From Penelope pileata (taxonomy: Eukaryota > Chordata > Aves > Galliformes > Cracidae), in assembly GCA_013396635.1 (NCBI GenBank), contig WBMW01005650.1:5372787-5436786 (forward strand): a DNA stretch of 64,000 bases, in the 5' to 3' direction. Shown one piece after another: positions 25,170 through 36,640 of this stretch (position 1 is its first letter; every line of letters begins with the position of its first letter). A program made the position numbers and the translations under genes. Below the pieces are notes generated by a model. That model saw only the letters and a program-made list of their open reading frames with translations. It made no database searches and was not told where the DNA came from.

Positions 25170-25450
25170 AATAGAAGAGGTCCAGAAAAGGGTGACTATG
25201 TAATTACAGACCTGCAATGACTTTGTAAGAGGATAGATCTGGAAGGATTATAAACTTTGAGGAGCAAAGAGGAGTTAAATGGGACATAAGAAGTTAGAAA
25301 AAAATTAATTAAACTCCTTTTTATTCTTTTAATAATGGAGTATATATTCTTTCATCAAAACGTAGTCTTGCGAGCTCAGTGCCACAAGCTGTAAAATCTG
25401 TAGAATATTAGATGTTTCTATTCTAGACGTGCTATATAATGTTGATCTTC
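25170..25450 (+). mobile_element. Old, degraded CR1 LINE remnant
   Basis: The segment GAGGTCCAGAAAAGGGTGAC reads VQKRVT, matching the CR1 VQRRATK region. The following TTTGAGGAGCAAAGAGGAG with AATGGGACATAAG corresponds to the CR1 FSLEKRRLRGDLI region. Further on, CAGTGCCACAAGCTGTAAAA fits the region before the 3' UTR. The frame is broken by several stops and small indels, so this copy is much older than the ones at 2.7 and 9.2 kb. Boundaries are approximate and the call rests on patchy similarity. Confidence 0.5.
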
Positions 25451-26263
25451 TAGAAGGTAGACTCATGGAGATTTGTCGAAATTTCAGTGCATCAATCACA
25501 AGGCAGAAACATGTTAATCAGAATAATAATGAAATGTATAAAAAGTGGTTTACTTCAGAGTTTCTAGAAATTTCTCTGAAGCATATACTACAAACCTGGC
25601 TGTAGGAATAGAATAGAAGCAAAACTATTCCAATCAATATGCATGATTCCTATGGGAATCTATAATTCAACATACAAAAAGTTGGCAATTCTGTTTCTGT
25701 TTAGAAAATCACTTTAAGAATATATATACTGTGTATTTTATTAATGTTTTCATAAACTGGCTTATAACGTTTTATGATTATGCATTTTCTGTCTCATGCA
25801 GTTCTCCACCAAACAACAAAATGAAATGCATTCTTTAGTTTTATATACATACTATATTGCACATCAATTTATATATATATATATACAGTATTGAAGAAAA
25901 CAGTTGTCATCTGCATGACTGAATCTGCTATTGATTTCTTGTGTATTATTGATTTGTAATCAAGTTTCACTAATTCATTTTGCATTCCATTAAAGTCTGC
26001 ATTTGAAAGGCCAATGCTTTTCTCTCCTGTGGAATACTAGCTAAAATGGATGCAGAAATGACTAAATGTAATGACTTATGTGAAAAGTCACTCCTTGGGA
26101 ACTTATAGGAATGTGAAATACGTTATACAAAAGCAGTGAAGAGACTTTGAGGAGAAAATACTAACAAACTAGTGTTTTTATCTTCTTCACACATGATGAA
26201 ATTATTGCTGTGAATTTTTACCTTGTGGAAATCAAAATATCCTGGAGGTATCTGAATAAAATG

Positions 26264-26300
26264 TTGTCCATAAGTAGGGATTTTGTCCATAAATAGGGAT
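26264..26300. repeat. Imperfect 18-bp tandem duplication
   Basis: TTGTCCATAAGTAGGGAT at 26264-26281 is repeated with one mismatch (A for G) at 26283-26300, one base apart. Probably slippage. Confidence 0.85.
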
Positions 26301-27157
26301 ACAATCTGGCTTTGTGCCCTATAAGCCTTTTAGTGTCCTGTTGCAAACAGACTTTGACAATGCAATAAAGTAAATCATATATTTTTCTTCAGAACAAATT
26401 ACTGATCGTCTATATCCACTATATTTCCTGAATCTAGATTTCAGGAAAAAATGCATGTGAAATAAAAGTAAAATTCCAGAATAGATAAGTAGCCAGTTTG
26501 GTCAAATTAGCGCATCTCTACATTTTAATTGACAGTTAATTCACAATAACTTTGATCCTCTTCAGTTCTTCATCTCATGGAGAGATTCAACTCTTAGTTA
26601 CCTCTGTGTATAGTTTCTTTATTTTCCATATGTTATTTATAAATGATGCTCTCTTAAGATGGAGAGAAATGGATTGTTCTGTGATGTAAACTTGCAATTA
26701 CAACTGTTAGTTTAGTCCTGAGCTGGTGATATGGGTCACTTGATTCCTTGCAGAGGAAGAAATACCTTAGCATAAATCTTCTAGATACTCACTTAAGCAA
26801 GCAGAATATTAACATCTTACCCTTCCAAACTAAATTTGTTAAAATACACAAAATAAGTTTCAACATGAAAAAAAAAGAAAAAATAGTAAAACTGAAAGCT
26901 AAAGCTGATTGACTCCTCCTAACCCATGCAAAAAAATTGAAAAGTCCACTGGATGAACAGTTATAAATGTAGTTCTGAAGCGTTGTGTCAGGGCAATAGA
27001 ATAATTTGAATAAAATAAAATTGATAGAATAAAATAGACTGGTGCTCTTCTACTTCCTTAAAGACATGTAGCAGGAATCCGTGATATAAATCACACTGTT
27101 AAATAATTAATTCTTAAATTGCTACCTGCTAAAGATAAAGAACACAAATTTTACAGC

Positions 27158-27182
27158 TTTTATTTATTTATTTATTTATTTA
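27158..27182. repeat. (TTTA)6 microsatellite
   Basis: Six consecutive tetranucleotide units in non-coding DNA. Confidence 0.9.
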
Positions 27183-27798
27183 CCTTTTTTGGTACTTGGA
27201 ATAAAATTAAATTTGAACCTATAGCCTCATGGCTTCTGGTATGATAAGAGATTTTATTCTAACCTTTATATTCCAGCTATGAGGTGCACTTTGTACAGCT
27301 GGTTGAGGATTTAGGCAGGAGATTTCCTTAGTACATATCAGCAGCTTCCTACAAAAACACCACATTTTCCATCAGACATTTCTGCCAAACTTTGTGCTGA
27401 ATGGCTACTGTCTATGTACTTCTGTTTCAAATTCAGTGCTAACTCCAGCAGAGGAACAAATAAATTTGAAGACAATGAAAAATGTACTACTTTATTTCCC
27501 TAGGGTATATGCTATGTAGAAGTCCTTCAGCTAGAACTAGCTTTATGAGGAGATATAAACAAAGTTAATCTTGAAATTCTGTTGTTTCTTCTTTGTTCAT
27601 TTATTTTTCTACGTATTGATTTCATGCATTTCATTAGGTGTTCTCCATGTGTATAGCAGGACCATTGCATTTTTTGTGGAAGAACTCTTAAAAAGAAAGG
27701 CAACATCAAATGTGATGTATATAAATAACTTTTGATAAAATAATTCCTGGGTTAGTAATTCCATGTTCTTTATTTTAGAAGTCAGACTTCACAGTGTC

Positions 27799-27833
27799 AG
27801 ATAATACCCTTAGATAATACCCTCAGATAATAC
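27799..27833. repeat. 13-bp tandem array, 2.7 copies
   Basis: AGATAATACCCTT at 27799, AGATAATACCCTC at 27812 and a partial AGATAATAC at 27825. It is a small minisatellite-like expansion with one mismatch between the full units. Confidence 0.9.
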
Positions 27834-30800
27834 AGCTTTTCATGTGGAGAAGTGTAAACACTCAATCTAGAAAATACCTACGTGTGTGTATACATTTATA
27901 CATTGACATCTGAGCATTGTCACAGTTTGATACTTGGCTCTCAGCAGGAATATGTGCATGATATGAGACAATCTAGCAAGTCACTGCACTTCAACTAAGC
28001 TAATCAAACTATGCACATACAAAGGCACTTGTACCCTTGACATCTCCAGTGTACCCAAGTGATCTCCAATGACTTATAGACTATGTATCATTCTTCCACT
28101 TCTCTGTTCCTTTTAAATACCGTTTTCCTACAGCTTCCTGGTAATTACACATGCAAGGTCAAAGTCCCAAGATGGATCATGTCTTCTGACCTTTCACATA
28201 AGGAAAGCAGTAGTACCAAGAGATTCTGTCATCAGTGGTGTACTTTAAGATAGGCTTTACAACTAGTTCTGTATTCAAAACATGCTTTAACAATAATGTT
28301 CTCTACTCCACATTGCACCTGCACTCCTTTTTCCTACTCCAATGCAAGGATGTAGCTGAAGATTGAAGAGACACCTTATAAATTTACTTTGTGTTAAATA
28401 TTATCTCACTTTATGCAATAGAACTCTTTCCTTTCCAAAAAATTCAGATGAGCACCCTTTTTCCATCAGAGAACTTTAATAAATTATGAATAGAAACAAA
28501 CTGTCCTGCTGCATAAATATGATTTACATTTTATCAGATAGAATGGTAAACAGTCTCTAAGTTGCCTCAGGTACATATTGATGATATACTTGACAAATCA
28601 GCTTATTTTAGAAGTGTGAGGCAGGAGGAGCAGTCCATCTGCATCCCTGGAAAAAGTATGAATTTCACCCAGCTAATGACTGGGTGGACCTGTTTTTCTG
28701 TTATTTATATCTTGAGATATTTTAACTCTAATTGGTCAAATGCTTTTTCTAAATTAAATGAAAATCCCCAAAGCTTTAACCATGTTTCACACCATATTAA
28801 ATGAGTACAGTACTGATAAAAAGAGGCAAAAAGAAGAAGGATCAGATTCTATTTGAGGAAAAATTTCAATCTCTGAAAATTAATATCTTTCTTTGGAGGA
28901 ATCCCAAACAAGCTCTGTTCTTAAAAATGATCTGTATCTTAAGAAATGAAAACAGAAGAACACCTTCTCATGAATTAATTCTTCTGAAATACCTTGGAAT
29001 CCTAAATGCTTCGTGGCTTATTTGAAAGCAACAACTTTTATATGTTGCTTGTAGATTTGTACTTAAAAATTACGCTGGGCTAGTAAAATGTACTTCTTTC
29101 TATCAGGCTGGAGTTTACATTTCTTCTGATTCCTGTATTTTATTGCCCTGCTGTCATGATAGAAGGACAGAAAACGGCTGGTTGCATCACTGTAATGGAT
29201 TCTTAGACAACATAACCTGCCAGCAATGGTCTGTGTCTTGAGCAATAGTGTACAAATACCTAATCCAACTGATAGAAATATAGTGAGAGTATTATTTGGT
29301 TCTTGAGGTCTAAATATGCTAATGTGCTTAAGCCTGTCTTCAAATTAGTAGATTTAGATAATGCATTAAAGGAAAAAAAAAAAGTGGAGAAGTGAAAATT
29401 CTCCTCAAAGGAGAGAAATGGAAGGAAATAGTGCATTCTTAGATAAACTGTAATACTTCGCTTTTTTCTTTCTCATGGTTACCTTTTAAAAGCACGTATT
29501 TCTAATCAGGAATTCTTCTTGTGTCCACATGGTGATAACTGGCAGGTTGTTCAAGATGAATAGTAACTTTGCCTTAAAAATGAAAATAGACATTAACAGA
29601 AATAGGGGAATGTCTGGACTGCAGCAAATGAGCTCATTCCTAATCTGAGCTTCCCTTGGCTATAAAATAAACCCACATATCAGAAAGTATTCATGAAGTG
29701 AGAGCTGGAAGGCATCAATAATAATTTCAGTTGTAAAATGCACTGCAGAGTGAATACCATACACAGCTTTCACTGTTATCTGAAACCATTAAGCATAGTC
29801 ATAATCTGCATGCTGACGCTAAAGCAACCAGATGACAGTATTTCACTAAGAACAAAAACTGTCATATTAGCTACTATAAAGACTCCTGAGGTTTTCCTCC
29901 TGCAGAATAAACTCTTGATATATACAACTTTTACAGGCAAGTAAGCTAATTTGTCTCTCTTGATTCTCTAAAACAGTTCGTAACACATTACATTTGTGAA
30001 TGTAAGCAATGGTCAAAGTTTAAATGGATCGCTGTTAAACAAAATCAAAATTACTTTTTAGGATGTATCCAAAGCATACTGGCTCTTAGGGATATTCAGT
30101 TTCTGGTTGTTTTGTTTTCTTCTGTAGCTCTTTTAAAAGAGTAGCAGAGATGAGTAAGTGGCAATGTGCTACTCACAGATAAAAGGAAAAAATAAAAACT
30201 GAAATAAACATTATGTAAGCAGCGGGTGGCACAGTAGTTCTTGTACTTCAGTGTTGAAAGTTGATTTTTCCTACTGTAACAAACTAATGCACTTTGAATT
30301 GATGCTTCAACAAATTAAGTGCAGAAACACACATTTGAATAAAAATATAAACTTCCCTGCTCGCAGGTCTCTAAATGATAACAAGTGGCTTTAAGATGGA
30401 AGTTCATGTCAGATGCCCACTAAAGAGTTAAGAAACTCGATCTTTCTGGATGTTGTGAAATTAAACCATCTGTTCTACTTAGAAAGTCCATACAAGAACC
30501 GTTGCTATCTAAATCCAGCATCTGTTGAAAGCATGCTGTATGCATATAGTTAAATCCAGGGGTTGAGAGACAGTAGCTGCTCTTTCAGATAGATATGTAA
30601 CAGTTGCTAAGATACCATATGGATTAAGGAGTGTGGAGGAATGTCTCTCTCCTCCGTACTTCCTCTGGCTTTGGTACAGAGAAGTAGATTTTGCTCCTAG
30701 TGGAAGGACTGAATGAATCCTTCCTTGATTAATCCTAGTCTAAAATAGGGCCTTAATGTGTTTAGCCAAATCATAATTTATCTATCCTGAAGTTCACTTT

Positions 30801-33800
30801 TCCCATCTCCTGTATTAGAAGAGGTCTTTAGTCTCTTGTGGCACTCCCATTCTGAAACTGAATCTTCTGTTAGCAACCATGTTGTTTTTCCACTCCTGTT
30901 CTCAGCTTCATATTTCTTTTTATCTATTGTATCTGAAACATATAGATCAATCTGTAGGAAATACACCATCTGGAAGTACCAGTGTGGATTTTGTTATTGT
31001 TGTTGTATTTGACAAGTGCTTTCCACATTAATCCCCTTCTGTTCCCAAGGCATAAGCTAACAGCAACGCTTCCCTGAGTCCTACACATGCCTTAGTACTT
31101 CCTTCTGACAGTTTTGGGAAGAACAACAGCTCCATACTCAGGAGCTCTGACTCTTACTTGAGAGTCCGGTGAAAGGAAATCCCATTAGGTCTGGCTGTTG
31201 GAGTGAGAGTAATGTCTTACTACAATGCACTGTGAAAAGGAGAGAAAAAGAGCAGCTGGATCTCTCTCTGAAATCACAGATACTCAGTGATCTTTGTGTT
31301 GTGAATACATTTTTTAACATGTTAATTATTTGGAGGACGTTTGGTTTGCTGATGTGGCTTCAGGCTAAATGCTTGCATGATGTAATGTCATGAGTGAGTC
31401 ATAAATCATAAATCAATGATGCTAGGAATGGAAGTGAAAAAAGGTGATATTCAACTTCATTTTTATTCTGAACAAAAAAGAATAGATTAGTTTTTGCATA
31501 GCCAAAAGTGTATTCTAAAGGAAATGACCAAAAAAATCTCAATGGAGGTTGGTCTGGTATTTTAAATACAGCATTCTGCAAGTTGATATTTTTAGTGTGC
31601 TGAGCTCTATTAGTGTACCGATCACATGAAAAGTGGTTAATTTGGAGCAAAATGGGATCTTGGCAAGTGGTTCGAATCAGTTTAGTCAATTCAGACAAAT
31701 AGTGTATTCTTAATTCCTGAATTAAAAATGGAATAAGAAAGGACTTCATTCTAATTAAGGTGGTTACTAATTTGTAGAACTGAACATCAGAAGTTCACTC
31801 CAAAAGATATTCTAACACCTTTAATTACAACTTGATTACATTTTCTTAAATCTCTGATTAGCTTCAATTAAATCAAACTTGGATGTTTTTAAGGAAATAC
31901 AAATGCAAGTATTAAATAAAACAGTTCAGAAATCTGAGTTTAAAACTTTTGGTGTGAAATTAATGTATATAATATAACCAGGGTCACACAAAGAATATTT
32001 TCAGTGTATGATTGTGAAATTGCAATTTACCTGTAATGTATTTGCAATACCATTTCCAAAGCTCACACCTAAATTCACAATAGGGATTGTGGTTTGTAAT
32101 GACAGGTACATGTCCTAGATAATAATCGTTTGACTAAAAAAGCCTCTGCAAACCTGAGGCTGTCTCATTAACAAGTGGAGCTTGTCTGAATCATTTTCCT
32201 TACTCTCAGCCTGAGGAAAAGTCTACGATGCAAGAAAGGAAATTTTAAAGAAAGAGTACTCTTTGCACCTAACAAAAAGCTTTTATGTAAAAATAAAATT
32301 TTTAATTTGTCATATAATTTTCTTTTAAATTTTGAAAAGAAAATCTGAAAAACTGTTTTTTTTTTTTTTGTTCTCATACAACTCCTGTACTCTGGCACAC
32401 TGCTTTGCTTTCTTTCTTTAGCCATTAGCAATAGCCACTTAGATAGCAATTGCTGTTGATATCTGTTAGGTCTACCACATAAAAAGGCACTGGACATCAT
32501 ACCAAATGAAACATCTAACCATGGTTATACTGGCAGCACATCATGAGCTAGCCATTAAGATTTTAACAGTATTGCTCTTCCATACATGCCTTTTACAATA
32601 TCATTACAGACTTCTACTGTACTACATAAAAGACATTGGAATAAAAAACAACGATGTCTTGTACCATATTGTTTGGTCCCGTTACGGATAAGACAGGTTA
32701 CTGCTATATGTTGTTGACAGTCAATTTAAATGGTGTGGGAACTAAAATTTGTCTAGTGAAGAGGTGAAAAACAACAGTTGTGTAATGAAGTTATCCTTGG
32801 GCATCTTTTTCCTTAAAATAAGATTTTGCTAATGGTGCAAAGTGACTTGTGGAAAGCAGTTGACGATGTGAAGCACAGTTGGATAACAAAGTTACAATGC
32901 AGCTGAATGTACGTTCCGGAGCCCTAGGTGCCAAAGGGAACAGATATGGAGAAAAACATAATGAAATGTGTTATGTCCCCATGAACTCCAGTTATCAGGG
33001 CTGCTATGTCATTGCCCTCAAGAAAAGTGCAATACTGACATGTTCAACATTTCACAGAAAGTTCAGTTTTCTTAGGAATTAGTGCAGATAATTTGAGGGG
33101 GGAAAATGATTTCACTCAGGCACAGAATTGGGAAGCTTAGCAATGAAAAAGACGTGTCAGGTTACCTTGTCACTTCCCCTGACAGGGCAGTACCATTATT
33201 TACAGTCTAGGTAAGCATTTCCCTGGGTTCTTTTAAATCTTCTGTAGCGCTACATTGCTCTAAGAATAACAGTTTATATTTGTAAATCTTTCTACCTCTC
33301 CCTTCTCCATTTTTCTGTTAGATTTTTATTCTGATGCTAATAACCCAAAGCATGTCTCTGAGTACTGAATTCCTCCCTCAAATATCTTTAGAACAAATGT
33401 CTCCTACTTTTTTCCAAGTTTTCCCACCTGTGTTAAACAAAGGAGCAGTTAACATACATGAAAAAACATGAGGCAGAAAAACATTAAATTGAGCTGATAC
33501 TATTTCAGAATTTAGTTCATATTCTGTTCAGTGTAACTCCATCAGATACTCAAGCCAGTGGTATCAAATGCAATACCTGTCACAAAACTAACTGTTCATT
33601 CATTTAAAATTGGAACTGTTTTGTGTGTTCTTACTAAGCACATTTGAAATTTGAATAACATACAAAATATTGTACTTTTAAAACTCAGTTTGGATTATTG
33701 AAAATGATTTGAACAAATAGCTGGTGTTGTTTATTTCTGAGTCCTTTGCCATCAGAATCATTGTTTAACCTGCAATGCCTTGTCACATTTACAATTCAAA

Positions 33801-35317
33801 CATCTTTTCCCCAAATCATCTATTTTTAATTACGTATTTCCAGCAACATGAAAGGTTTATTTTGGTTTAGAAGAGGAATTTGATGAATTTATAGGAAGTG
33901 CACAGAGACACACCAAATCAAACACCTGCAGAACTAAAGCCTGCTGCATTTTGTGCACACAGATTGAACTGCTGAGCTTGGACATGTGTGTTCATGGAGA
34001 ATCTAGCTACCGTGTTTTAAAAAATCAACTTGCACCAACTCTTTCCATCTTCACATCATTTACATGGGAGTACTCTCTTTTAATGTCAAGTGAAATAGAT
34101 TAGTGTAAACCCACTCTCAAATAAAAACTGTAGTGGAATGGAAATGCTCAGATTGTTTTAAAAGAAGTTTATTTATATTTTTTGAGGAAGAGAGATCAGT
34201 TTACCACAGTCATGTGTAAAAGGAATATAATATGGTTTCCAGGTTCGATTTTACAGCATTATGCTAATATAATACTAATGGAAAAAGTAATATATATATA
34301 TGGCAAGATGGACCATTTATTTTGACTTCATCATTCCAACAAGAAACTGCAGTTCAAATCTCATTTACAGTTAAACGCAAAGAGTTTAAAATCTGTGTTT
34401 AGTCATGGATTTGACTTGCTACAGAGAGGAGGAAATCTATAAAGCACAGAGAGGATGAGTGTGTTTGTTGAGTTGATTCATATACTGTTTCGTTTTCAAG
34501 TCTTTAAGTTCAGCAAAGATAATCAGATTTATTAACTATTAAAAAAAATTAAGCTGCTTAATGATATTCAGCAGCCTTATAGAGTATAAAATAGCTTAGC
34601 CCTCCAAATAGCTTTTGCTGCAAAATTCCAATAGAATTCTGAAGGTTAATATCTTTGGTCACCTTACAAGAGGGAAAGCAGGGAAACCAGATGATTTGTG
34701 CAAGATCATCTGCTTATGGCTGACTTAGGGGACATTGACGTTGACTAGCCTATTTTTACTTTGTATTTTAATGTCTGTGATTATCAAGGGGAAAATACTG
34801 AGTGTACAAATTTGAGATGACAGCTAAAAGCAGTCAAATTCACCTAGTGTCTTTTCTTGTCCTTAAGCTTTGTTTTGAATTGGGCAGTACATGCATTATG
34901 TCAGAAATTAGAATTTGGACACAGCAGTGAAACAGAACATTCTGGGACAGCGCTAGCAGCACAGATAATCCTTTTTATAATTTTTTGGCAAACCTCCAGT
35001 TAGTCTTTAAAGACCTGAAAGCCAAGTTTCTGAGCCAAAAAAGCAGAACTTGCAGACGTTGGGTGAAATGCATCCCAAGCTTATGATTTCACAGCTTAAG
35101 ACAATGTGTGCTGTAGTTGAATAGAATCAGAACTTAATAAAATAGCTAACTTTGTAACTGTCATCTTATTCAGGTAGAAGAAATGTGCAAAAAATATTTT
35201 GAGAATAAAAGCTAGCTCTTAACCACTGAAGACTGCACACTTGCTTTTATAAGCAAACAGGTTGCTGCATAAGTACTCATGGTTACTACGACCATGGCGA
35301 AGGGTTAGAAATAAACC

Positions 35318-35448
35318 TGAAGTTGTGGAAACCCTATTACTGGAGATGTTGAATTTGGCCCTTATTTAAGCATCTCTAACTGATTTCAACAGAGATATTG
35401 GACTAGAGGTCTTCAGGGGTCCTTTTCACTAAGTTTCTGTAATTCTAT
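35318..35448 (+). mobile_element. Degraded CR1 LINE 3' end
   Basis: The segment GAAGTTGTGGAAACCC followed by CTGGAGATGTTGAATTTGG matches the end of CR1 ORF2. It continues to TATTGGACTAGAGGTCTTCA, GGGGTCC and finally TCTGTAATTCTAT, which is the CR1 3' tail. Several substitutions from the consensus (for example GTCCTTTTCACTAAG in place of GTCCCTTCCAACC) show that it is older than the 9.2 and 15.6 kb copies. The 5' limit is uncertain. Confidence 0.75.
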
Positions 35449-36475
35449 CAGAACTTTAGCAGAACAGGTTTTGCTAAAGAAGCCCCTGTAATCCCACTGT
35501 TTCAGCAATCCAGAAGTGATTATATGTTAGTTTTATTAAATAACAAAACATAACAAAGTTTTCATAGGGCATGAGCTTAAAAAGCTTTCTCATAAATATG
35601 CAGACCTGATTTTTTGTCTCATTTAAAAAGGTTGTACAGCACTTCATTCAGTATTAAATGCATTACATGAAGTGTAATTGTCAACAAGCTTGTTATGTTT
35701 CATCTCCTCTATCATTTTTCTAAGAGTTTTTTTGTGTCTGCGTGTTCTTGTTGTTTTTCTCTGTTTTGTTTTGCTTTTGAGTATATCAGGACTTTCCTAT
35801 TCATCATCCAAGCAATTTCTTTATTTACTTATTCCTCTTTTAGAGCCATGGGACAGTAAAAATAAAACTTGGCAATACATGGAGACATCATTAGGTTCTT
35901 TCCTTTGCTCAAGACTAACATTAGTAGCTATAGTAGTTTTCTATTTAACAAAAATGCATATTGATTTTAATAACCTTCAAGTTTTTTTAAAAAAGCTTCA
36001 GTGGTGAAGCTTCAATACATTCATTTAAGAACAATGCTAATGTTCAGCTATCCCAGTTCTTACAATATTTTTCTCTAATTTCATTATTTATGAACATTAC
36101 TACTTCTATTAAACCTGTGTTGATTCAAACTTCAATTTTTTATCTCTGGTATCCAGTTTCAGTATTTGATTCTCTGGAGTAACAGCTCTAGTCTTTCCTG
36201 AAGACTAACAAATCATTATTTTCTAAACCTTCAGTCATTCTTATTGTCTCCCCTAGATTCTTTCCTCTTGATTAACTACTCTTTTTTCAATGGATGTTGA
36301 GTGCTGGGTAAAGTAAGAAAGTTGCTTCAAATGACTTGCACAAAATATTACTGATCTAGTGTGATGCTCTTTTTTTTTCTTTTTAATTATGGTATAGTGC
36401 TGGTTCTCATTTTGTCGGTTGATTGCTGTAAAACCATATTTTATTCAATGCTGCTTAGCCAGTTTTTCCTGATAC
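35449..36475. other. AT-rich non-coding DNA, no gene seen
   Basis: A 109-codon plus frame at 35678-36007 translates to a leucine-, phenylalanine- and serine-rich peptide of low complexity. It resembles no known membrane protein and is most likely a T-rich chance frame. Confidence 0.6.
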
Positions 36476-36640
36476 TCCATGCACTGGATTATTTATACCT
36501 AAATTCAATACTTTGCACTTTTGTATGTAATATTGCACCTTACTGGTTTGTGTGTTTCTTCAACTTATCAAGATCATCTTGCCCTCTGAAATGTTTGCCA
36601 AGTTAGGTCATCTTATCACATTTTAGAAGCCAGCAGTGTA
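36476..36640 (-). mobile_element. Very old CR1-type LINE remnant (reverse transcriptase region)
   Basis: On the minus strand, positions 36520 down to 36476 read KCKVLNLGINNPVHG, closely matching the CR1 motif that appears as VLHFGHNNPTQHY in the copy at 2.86-2.93 kb of this same window. Upstream in the element (plus 36560-36580) the phrase CAACTTATCAAGATCATCTT is the reverse complement of a DDLDKL-type segment (compare WDLDRLD in the 2.7 kb copy). Further right, AGTTAGGTCATC corresponds to the region of the ADDTKL catalytic box with about one base lost. Frames are broken between these blocks. This is an ancient insertion, possibly shared among amniotes. Confidence 0.6.

Larger units (their letters stand above)
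25451..35317. other. AT-rich non-coding DNA with simple repeats, no gene supported
   Basis: Nearly 10 kb without a recognisable gene. It holds a (TA)n run at 25869-25885, an imperfect tandem pair at 26264-26300, a (TTTA)6 run at 27158-27182, a 13-bp tandem array at 27799-27833, poly-A near 29371-29382, poly-T near 32357-32369 and a short (TA)n near 34290-34300. The longest frame is a 116-codon minus frame at 31399-31749, with a pyrimidine-rich AG inside it, but no homology is recognised. Confidence 0.6.

Noticed and set aside
31661..31679. GGTTCGAATC resembling a tRNA B box, with a TGGCAAGTGG A-box-like sequence
   Set aside because: The two boxes are directly adjacent instead of about 30-40 nt apart, and no cloverleaf can be drawn.
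34240..34252. AGGTTCGATTTT, another B-box-like match
   Set aside because: No A box at the right distance and no acceptor stem.
35678..36007. 109-codon frame with a hydrophobic translation that could suggest a membrane protein
   Set aside because: T-rich low-complexity DNA produces such Leu/Phe/Ser frames by chance; no family motif.
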